Source: Halocaridina rubra | Lineage: Eukaryota > Arthropoda > Malacostraca > Decapoda > Atyidae | Assembly (NCBI GenBank): GCA_037179515.1 | Contig: JAXCGZ010015148.1 | Coordinates: 57,501 to 77,500, forward strand | DNA length: 20,000 bases | Reading direction: 5' to 3' | Part shown: piece after piece, positions 12,731 through 20,000 of the stretch | Position numbering within the stretch: the first letter of the stretch is position 1 | How the letters are laid out: each line of letters begins with the position of its first letter | Translations under genes and position numbers: made by a program | Notes under the pieces: model-generated | What the model saw: only the letters and a program-made list of their open reading frames with translations | What the model was told of the DNA's origin: nothing | The model's database searches: none

Positions 12731-14130
12731 TGCCTTCACTTACTCAAGAATAATGCTGAACCATTATTTGAAATTATATATAATATCTGAGAAGTCGCTG
12801 GAATCTGGGTAGATTCCAAGATGCTTTAATTATAGGCCTAATTCACTGACTAGCATACTTTGCACATTTAAGGAAAAATTACTGAGAAAACACATTCTTT
12901 TCACTTGGAGTCCTTCAGATTTTGGTCAGGGAGACACATGACTTCAGAGAAGGCAGGTCTGTGCTAACAAAGTTATTAGAATTTCATAATGAGGTAAGCC
13001 AAAACTTACCAAAAATAGAGGGCTGGGTAGACTGCATATTCTTAAGACTTATAAAGAAGTTGCAAGTGATGGGAAGACTAGGTTGAAATGTCGAGGTGTA
13101 AACAAAACTTATTTAGATGGACCCCACATAAAAGTGGGAAAAGATGTAGACGAAGAAGAAGATGGAAATGAACAGTGAGTCAGAATATGAGATGCAGTGT
13201 CTGACTGGCGAAAGGTTAGCAGAGGAGTTCCATAGAGACCAGTTTTAGGGATTATTCTGTTCCTTATATATGTAAATAACCTCCTGGAGTGTGTGAAAGA
13301 TTGCGAAGAGAGTAAAGGACATGAATAATGGTAGGGTACATCAGAAAGACCGAAATAGTCTGCATTAGTTGTCAGACAAGTAGGTAATGAAAATTAATAC
13401 TTCAAAATGTAAAGTACTGAAATTGGGCAAGAATACAAGAAAGTCCAAGTCTGGGTACTCAATAGCAGGCATGGGACTTCAAGAAAGAGAGAATGAAAGA
13501 GATCTATAGGGGTAATCGCATTGGCAGAGTTATTTGCGGAAATGCATATAAATGGTTATGTAAAGGCAGCACATTTTTTTTTAAAGCAAATATAATGGTG
13601 GTCTCCAGATACGTGGACAAGGAAATGTTCAGAAAGTTTGAATACCTAGCGCCGTATTGGAAATAGAAACTTAAAGTAAGACATACCAAGCAATAAGAGA
13701 AACACTTTCAAAGACATGCTACGAAGATGATAACAGAAATAAGTTATCTTAATTATGAGGAAATGCTGTGAGATTTAGATTTACCCTCACTTGAAGCTGG
13801 AGGGAAGAGGAAGGATATGATAACGGTTTTTGAATTCCATCATAGTTTTGATACTGACCTGCTAGCGATGTTATGTCAAGGATGGCCCGAGAACAAAAGG
13901 TCATAGTTTAAAGATTCGCAAGGACACTTTTTAGTGGGATGTACGAAAGTAGTTTTCCAGTGTAGGAATACGTGATAACTGGAAATCGACAAGTTAAGAA
14001 ACAGTAAATCCTAAATGCATTCATAGTTTTAAGGACAGACATGATATGTGACAAATCTTTCAGATCGAGAGACCGAGAATTAAGAGTATAGGACTCTTTC
14101 TCGTGAGCACAATTAGGTAAGTACAATACC
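12731..14130 (+). mobile_element. Degenerate LINE ORF2 remnant (RT to C-terminus), plus strand
   Basis: Read with frame changes, the plus strand gives: PSLTQE (about 12735); a degraded NYRPNSLTSIL (12828, normally NYRPVSLTS); DFREGRSVLTKLLEFHNEV (12940-12996); RGVP then VLGIILFLIYVNNLLECV (13221-13290, normally GVPQGSVLGP.LFLIY.NDL); VMKINTSKCKVLKLGKN (13387-13440); GYSIAGMGLQERENERDL (13455-13508, then a stop where GV would follow); EYLAPYWK (13640); QRHATKMITEISYLNYEEML (about 13710-13770); GGKRKDMITVFEFHHSFDTD (about 13797-13858); and VNPKCIHSFKDR (about 14006-14040), the usual C-terminal end. The catalytic FADD motif, expected between 13290 and 13380, cannot be found. It belongs to the same broad LINE type as the element at 7681-10919 and is non-functional. 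The 3' end is near 14130 by the TTAGGTAAGTACAAT motif. Confidence 0.8.
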
Positions 14131-14696
14131 GTAAATACATGAATAAATATATGTATATATACATGCATAGCACAGCTATTACATTAACTCTACACAGACA
14201 TTTATACACATATTAGCATGCATGCATTCATAGGTGTATAACATGACATAACTCAATACAAAGGCACTGGTAAATACAGATAACAACAGTTACTTCCATA
14301 TAGCATGCTAACATGCAAATACATAGAAATAGGGTAATTACTACATATATACATACCTACACATATACAAGTAAACAGACAAACATACATACATATTGCA
14401 CTTCCAGGGAAAAAATTATAGAGGGATTACATAGGGATTACTGCCAGAGACGATTTACTAAGGGCGATTATATGGAAGATTGCAAGGATTAGGTTTTTAT
14501 GCTGGGATTACATTTAAAGGGTGATTGCATCTGAGAACAGAACTACCTTTTACTGCTGCAGAATGTAATATGAATTTATTTCTTCGTATAAGTAAAAAGG
14601 TGTTTTATATCCCTACAGATTTCCAAGACTTTTGATGATGCCATTGAGAGCACTGATGGACGCACAAATAAGGAGAAGAAGCAATGGAAAAAAGAA
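14131..14696. other. AT-rich sequence with degenerate CATA and GATTAC motifs
   Basis: 14131-14400 is rich in imperfect CATA/CATG words. 14418-14532 contains recurring variants of GGGATTAC or GATT spaced roughly 15-20 bases, a possible very degenerate minisatellite. No gene recognised. Confidence 0.4.
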
Positions 14697-15178
<482 letters not shown>

Positions 15179-15383
15179 CCGAAGGTTAAATAAAGATCAC
15201 GTAAGGAAAATAGGGTGAGGTTCAAAAAGAAGACAAGAATTAATAAAAAAAAATAGAGTAAAAAAGAAAGAAGACTATAGCAGAAAGGGATATTCAAGAA
15301 GAATAAAGATTTAATATATAAAAGAAGAAGGTCAAGAAGACAGAGCAGATGAGAATGAAAAGAAGAAATTAAAGTTACAAAAT

Positions 15384-15615
15384 GAAGAAGAAGAAGAAGA
15401 AGAAGAAGAAGAAGAAGAAGAAGAAGAAGAAGAAGAAGAAGAAGAAGAAGAAGAAGAAGAAGAAGAAGAAGAAGAAAGTAAAGAAGAAGAAGAAGAAGAA
15501 GAAGAAGAAGAAGAAGAAGAAGAAGAAAGTAGAAGAAGAAGAAGAAGAAGAAGAAGAAGAAGAAGAAGAAGAAGAAGAAGAAGAAGAAGAAGAAGAAGAA
15601 GAAGAAGAAGAAGAA
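15384..15615. repeat. (AAG)n trinucleotide microsatellite
   Basis: About 75 copies of GAA/AAG with interruptions near 15477 and 15529. Lys or Glu homopolymer frames are artefacts. Confidence 0.97.
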
Positions 15616-15855
15616 ACCTTCAGATCCTGGAGATAAAATAATTATCACATATAAAACTGGGAGGGTGAGGGAGGGGGAGTTCCGGGAGCATAACCCCCAA
15701 TTACCTGACGCTGAACACAACAGCTTACCCCAGGTCAGGTCATGTTAGGTTAAGCTGCCCCGATTACTGAAACACCTGAAAGAGTTAAATATTTATATAC
15801 ATAAATAAACCGATACCAACACTATACAATTATCAATTGTAACAGATTCAAGGTA

Positions 15856-15926
15856 GTCTCCGTGGCAAAATGGTAGCGTCCGCGACTCTGAGGCTGCAGG
15901 TCGAGGGTTCGCGCCCCGTCACGGAC
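15856..15926 (+). mobile_element. Degenerate tRNA-like element (SINE head or tRNA pseudogene)
   Basis: 71 bases with a tRNA-like plan. TGGCAAAATGG (15863-15873) resembles an A box and GGTTCGCGCCC (15906-15916) a B box. The acceptor arms GTCTCCG and CACGGAC pair at 5 of 7 positions including a wobble. The T stem has a mismatch, the T loop has C where A is invariant, and no anticodon stem forms convincingly. It is therefore not a functional tRNA. It is more GC-rich than its surroundings. The flank 15720-15760 contains a CAGCTTA...TAAGCTG inverted pair and a GTTAGG motif. Confidence 0.5.
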
Positions 15927-16806
<880 letters not shown>

Positions 16807-17000
16807 GAGCGGAAATGACAAGGCAGAATTCCATTTTTGGAAACACAAGAAGAAGCTCACACTCCCTGGTAATGCAAATACGGCTAAATCCTAAAATATG
16901 TTCGCTTTAAAAGAAGGTGAAATAGTAGACGAATCATATGGATTAATGTAAGCTAATTTAAAAGAAAATAAAGAAAATCCAAGATAAACGTTACTAGCTT

Positions 17001-17190
17001 GAAGAAGAAGAAGAAGAAGAAGAAGAAGAAGAAGAAGAAGAAGAAGAAGAAGAAGAAGAAGAAGAAGAAGAAGAAGAAGAAGAAGAAGAAGAAGAAGAAG
17101 AAGAAGAAGAAGAAGAAGAAGAAGAAGGAGGAGGAGGAGGAGGGGGAGGGGGAGGAGGAGGAAGAGGAAGATGATGAGGAGGAGCAGAAA
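17001..17190. repeat. (AAG)n grading into (AGG)n microsatellite
   Basis: AAG to 17125, AGG to about 17166, then GA-rich degenerate sequence. 16807-17000 contains no recognised feature apart from a short TTCGCTTTAAAAGAAGG motif shared with other AAG tracts. Confidence 0.96.
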
Positions 17191-17710
17191 AAAGGATATG
17201 CATATGCTGCTTTAAAGGAAGAAGAAAAAGGGTGATAATTTAACGCGGGATCTACATGGCGAATGCGATCTACACTAGCATTGTTCTACTAGAATATGTG
17301 ATCTACAATTTAAGAAAGTTATCTACGTTAACATTTTCGAAAACATACATGGACCTAAGATAACCTATGATAATCCATGCTAATTTAACGGAACCTAATT
17401 TTACCTTACGGTATGTAACGTAACCTAACCTAACCTAAAACTTCTTTTTAATATTCTTTTGCTCTCATGTTAACTGCTTGATATGGGGGTTACGCTTAAG
17501 TCTTACATAATTTGGCCTGGACTATACACCGAATTCACCGAAAGCTTCCCGTCCATGTGCTTAACAATATTAATCCCTAAAGATTTGCAAACTACTTTTC
17601 TAAAATACCGTCAACATTCACCCGGACACACGTCACTAATATCAACCCATATAGAAGAAGTTATAAATAATTTCCGGTCATACTTTTCATGGTTCATCAT
17701 AAAGACTATG
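17191..17710. other. AT-rich unique sequence with scattered GATCTAC and AACCTAA words
   Basis: GATCTACA-like words recur at about 17249, 17268 and 17300, with ATCTACG at about 17321. A telomere-like motif lies at 17421. A 90-codon plus-strand frame (17483-17755) has no recognisable domain and runs into the palindrome; I do not call it a gene. Confidence 0.35.
17421..17438 (-). repeat. Short interstitial (TTAGG)n telomere-like motif
   Basis: TAACCTAACCTAACCTAA is three and a half copies of CCTAA, the complement of the arthropod telomere repeat TTAGG. Looser AACCTA words occur for about 80 bases to the left. It is too short to show a telomere fusion. Confidence 0.55.
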
Positions 17711-17940
17711 GCCCGACTTCTTAAACAGTGTAAACCTAGGATACCATATTGCTAGTTAGCTAGACACACACAAATGGACATCATAAACGCATCTGACGCG
17801 GTTCTGTGTATGGCTAGGATCCCTTGCGGGATCCTTGCCATACACAAAACCGCGTCAGATGCGTTTATGAAGTCCATTTGTGTGTGTCTAGCTAACTAAC
17901 AATATGGTATCCTAGGTTTACACTGTTTAAGAAATCGGAC
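17711..17940. repeat. Near-perfect 230-bp palindrome
   Basis: The arms 17711-17823 and 17828-17940 pair base for base around a 4-base TTGC loop (17824-17827), with about six mismatches in 113 positions (left-arm positions 17712, 17717, 17752, 17780, 17804, 17815) and no gaps. A few more bases outside can pair with one gap. The arm is not low-complexity: it includes CGCATCTGACGCGG and GTGTGTGTCTAGCTAA. No protein or target duplication was seen. It could be a fold-back or MITE element, or a recent inverted duplication. Confidence 0.93.
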
Positions 17941-17949
17941 CTATGACAT

Positions 17950-18133
17950 TATTTTTCTTATTTCTTTTTAAAGGGTAGAAGGTACTTAGGTAAAATTGCA
18001 AATGTGAATCACATACTAAAAAAAAAATTATATATGTTGATCATATACTATATTAACACGAGAAAAAGAAGAAGAAGAATTAAAGCATGACAGATTTAAT
18101 GGAGAAGAAGAATAAGAAACATATGCGCTTTAG

Positions 18134-18136
<3 letters not shown>
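17950..18136. other. AT-rich sequence, nothing recognised
   Basis: Ordinary AT-rich sequence grading into short AAG runs. No gene or RNA recognised. Confidence 0.35.
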
Positions 18137-18166
<30 letters not shown>

Positions 18167-18224
18167 AAGAGAAGAAGAAGAAGAAGAAGAAGAAGAAGAA
18201 GAAGAAGAAGAAGAAGAAGAAGAA
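18137..18224. repeat. (AAG)n trinucleotide microsatellite
   Basis: About 28 copies with one GAGAAG slip near 18170. It is flanked on both sides by a variant of the GCTTTAGRGTAAG motif (18126 and 18239). Confidence 0.95.
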
Positions 18225-18412
18225 ATAATATACAATGCCGCTTTAGGGTAAGATATGTAGGAAAACTAAGAAAAAGAAAAAAGTTCAATGATAGGGTGAC
18301 TATAGGATTGAATAGGATTAGAAGGAGGAGGTGAAGAGGTAGAAAGAGTTAAGAATAAATGGAAAGAATAAGACGAAGGATGCATATATGCAAACGAACA
18401 TACAACTACGTT

Positions 18413-18492
18413 CATTTTTTATGACTGTGACGCCAGGGCGGAACCCCCCCCCAAAAAAAAAAAAAATCTACCCTTATCGGGCCTGGGCACGA
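18413..18492 (-). mobile_element. LINE 3'-tail fragment, minus strand
   Basis: The reverse complement reads CGTGCCCAGGCCCGATAAGG, a T/G run, then CCGCCCTGGCGTCACAGTCA, then TAAAAAA. This follows the 3' UTR end of the LINE at 11940-12005 (GTGCCCGGGCC...TTAGGGCAG...GCCCCGGTGTCACACTCATAAAAAA). It is a short diverged copy without coding sequence. Confidence 0.65.
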
Positions 18493-19474
18493 AAAAAAAG
18501 AGAGAGAAACAGAGATGGGGAGAATTATGACTTATCAGATGTGAAAGGATAATAAGACATGTGTAACGAATATCCAAAAATATTCGGTGTTGATGTAGTC
18601 ATAGCAAGAGAACCGTAACTGAAGGAAGAGTTAACATAGAACTATTACTACTATGATCAATTTAATTTTTTAGGTTTGCATTAAAGCTTATTTCAAAATT
18701 CTGCTTTTATGAACCATATCCACAAAATCTACATAGTTTACATTTTCCTTCTTACTGTGGTACATTCTTCCAATGAGGCAAAGCAATGCGGACCTCAGCA
18801 AGGAATAAGATATTTGGCTTCGCAAAAGCGCACTAAGGAAAACCTTTGATTTTGATTATTTCTCCCATAAAGTCGGAAAGAATTGAGTAGAAAAGCTGAT
18901 CTGGAGTCCTATCACTCCCACGTAATGGTGAAATATACTAAAGAGTTTTTTTTTTTTTAAATGCTAAAGAAGTGAATGATCCTTATTCAAAGTCGGTGAC
19001 TCACTCGGGATATTGCTGTGTCTTTTCCTTAAAATTCTTTAATGGACAGCTTCAAGTAATGGTTTTGGTGCTCTAGCTTAAAAATTCCAATATCAAAGAA
19101 AACTCAAACGTCTTGTCCTGAATTTTCTCACACCAGTGTCAACTCGTGCCTCATTAAGCTAGTTACCTGGTTTGTGAGACATTACTTTTCCAATACTTGA
19201 CAGAAGGATAGGTATAACTGTTACATCCTTACAGACCCCCTTCTATACCTTACCAGCTATATATCAGACTTCATCATATCTTATGCATCCGAATCTATTC
19301 CTGGGGGATACAACAGTATTATCTTCAGTAAATGAATTTGCAGATATGCACATTGCAATTGTTCTATCAATTATCCTGCCATATATCTAGGTCTTCATTA
19401 TATTCTTGCAGCCTGTCCTTTTCTTATTCCATATCATTCTCTTTTTTTATGCCTTGTTCTTAAGCTTTCATTTT
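18493..19474. other. Unique AT-rich sequence, no supported feature
   Basis: About 1 kb read on both strands. A minus-strand stretch near 18770-18830 reads AKPNILFLAEV, faintly like a LINE endonuclease block, but nothing around it confirms this. No exon, RNA gene or repeat recognised. Confidence 0.35.
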
Positions 19475-19545
19475 TCCCTCGTCTCAATGCTTTCATGGTG
19501 CAATTTCCATGCCTGTCCCGATGTTACACCCATGAATGAAAAAGT
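19475..19545 (+). mobile_element. Diverged LINE 3'-tail fragment
   Basis: GCCTGTCCCGATGTTACACC (19511 onward) followed by CATGAATGAAAAA aligns with the GCCTGCCCCGGTGTCACACT...CATAAAAAA end of the LINE at 11484-12007. Similarity upstream is weak. The antisense frame reads GVTSGQAWKL, parallel to SVTPGQAKAAL at the other copy. Confidence 0.45.
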
Positions 19546-19686
19546 TAGCCACGGGTGTTGAGGAGGAGAATGATATGTGTGCGCTGATCCCTGGTCGGTG
19601 GGGCGTGAGGAAAAACAGAGTAATAGGCGCAGTAGCGTCCTCTGTCCGTGTAGCTTCAGTAGACATTCTAGTTGTCCCTCTTTTAC

Positions 19687-19758
19687 ACCTCTGTGGCTCA
19701 GCACACTAAGTTGTGGATTTCTGTTCTATAGGTTTCTGGTTCGAATCCAGACATGGGA
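19687..19758 (+). mobile_element. tRNA-like element (SINE head or tRNA pseudogene)
   Basis: 72 bases. The B box GGTTCGAATCC (19738-19748) is a perfect match and the T stem TCTGG/CCAGA pairs fully around TTCGAAT. TGGCTCAG (19694-19701) begins an A box, but the conserved GG that should follow is replaced by CACAC. The acceptor arms pair at about 5 of 7 positions with a wobble. The D arm is therefore broken and function as a tRNA is unlikely. The element continues about 55 bases and ends in (ATT)n, like a SINE with a microsatellite tail. Confidence 0.55.
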
Positions 19759-19813
19759 GAAAGATTATTTGAAGATATTTAAAAAGCGCATAAAAGCACT
19801 GCATTTGTTCTGC

Positions 19814-19815
<2 letters not shown>

Positions 19816-19887
<72 letters not shown>

Positions 19888-19902
19888 ATTATAATTATTA
19901 TA

Positions 19903-20000
<98 letters not shown>
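19816..20000. repeat. (ATT)n trinucleotide microsatellite reaching the window edge
   Basis: ATT repeats with AATTATTATAATT phase breaks at about 19880-19905 and one at about 19930. It runs off the right end, so its length is unknown. Confidence 0.97.

Noticed and set aside
15856..15926. Functional tRNA gene
   Set aside because: Acceptor and T-stem mismatches, a changed invariant T-loop base and no anticodon stem. Best read as a SINE head or pseudogene.
17483..17755. 90-codon plus-strand open frame
   Set aside because: No recognisable motif or signal, and its end lies inside the palindrome. It may be chance; no function can be offered.
18770..18840. Minus-strand AKPNILFLAEV, similar to the start of a LINE endonuclease
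   Set aside because: Only one short block; neighbouring endonuclease motifs could not be found in any frame.
19687..19758. Functional tRNA gene
   Set aside because: The T arm is good, but the D-loop GG is missing and the acceptor stem has mismatches. It is followed by a microsatellite tail.

Overview
The window looks like animal nuclear DNA, most likely from an arthropod and plausibly a decapod crustacean such as a penaeid shrimp. The grounds are: roughly a fifth of the sequence (my count, about 4.3 kb) is di-, tri- and tetranucleotide microsatellite; there is a short (TTAGG)n-type telomere-like motif; and decayed non-LTR retrotransposons (LINEs) and tRNA-derived repeats are abundant. The species is an inference. 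Nothing bacterial or phage-like was seen, and no operon, CRISPR array or rRNA.

The one host gene I can support is on the minus strand at the left end. It is the 5' part of an NPC2-like (Niemann-Pick type C2, ML-domain) secreted lipid-binding protein. Exon 1 (2744-2816) encodes a signal peptide ending in TPFQDC. Exon 2 (807-911) encodes the CPTPPC...KGQSYNV...FTS segment. Both exons have canonical splice signals and matching phases. Intron 1 (912-2743) holds a decayed LINE 3' end and two microsatellites. Intron 2 opens directly into an (ATT)n tract. The rest of the gene lies beyond the left edge, apart from a possible scrap of exon 3 at 1-24.

3050-7680 is repeat-built. A (TA)n tract of about 650 bp is followed by a tandem array of a 274-bp unit with an internal tRNA-like Pol III A/B box pair (four exact-length units plus a partial fifth), and the array begins with an inverted copy that makes a long hairpin. 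A small fold-back element sits beside (TA)n at 5586-5750. A minus-strand copy of the same 274-bp repeat lies at 7343-7680.

7680-10900 is a degenerate minus-strand LINE with recognisable remains of ORF1 (RRM-like), the endonuclease and the reverse transcriptase. 11331-12034 is a 5'-truncated LINE end lying between (ACAT)n tracts. 12731-14130 is another degenerate LINE ORF2 (plus strand). 14.7-18.2 kb is dominated by compound purine-rich microsatellites, a degenerate tRNA-like element (15856-15926) and a near-perfect 230-bp palindrome (17711-17940). 18.4-20 kb holds two LINE 3'-tail fragments, another tRNA-like element and a terminal (ATT)n.

The retroelement proteins are all broken or truncated and do not form a working pathway. 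I did not find a convincing new biological system. The points most worth a second look are the NPC2 exon wedged between microsatellites, the 274-bp Pol III-box array, and the 17.7-kb palindrome.
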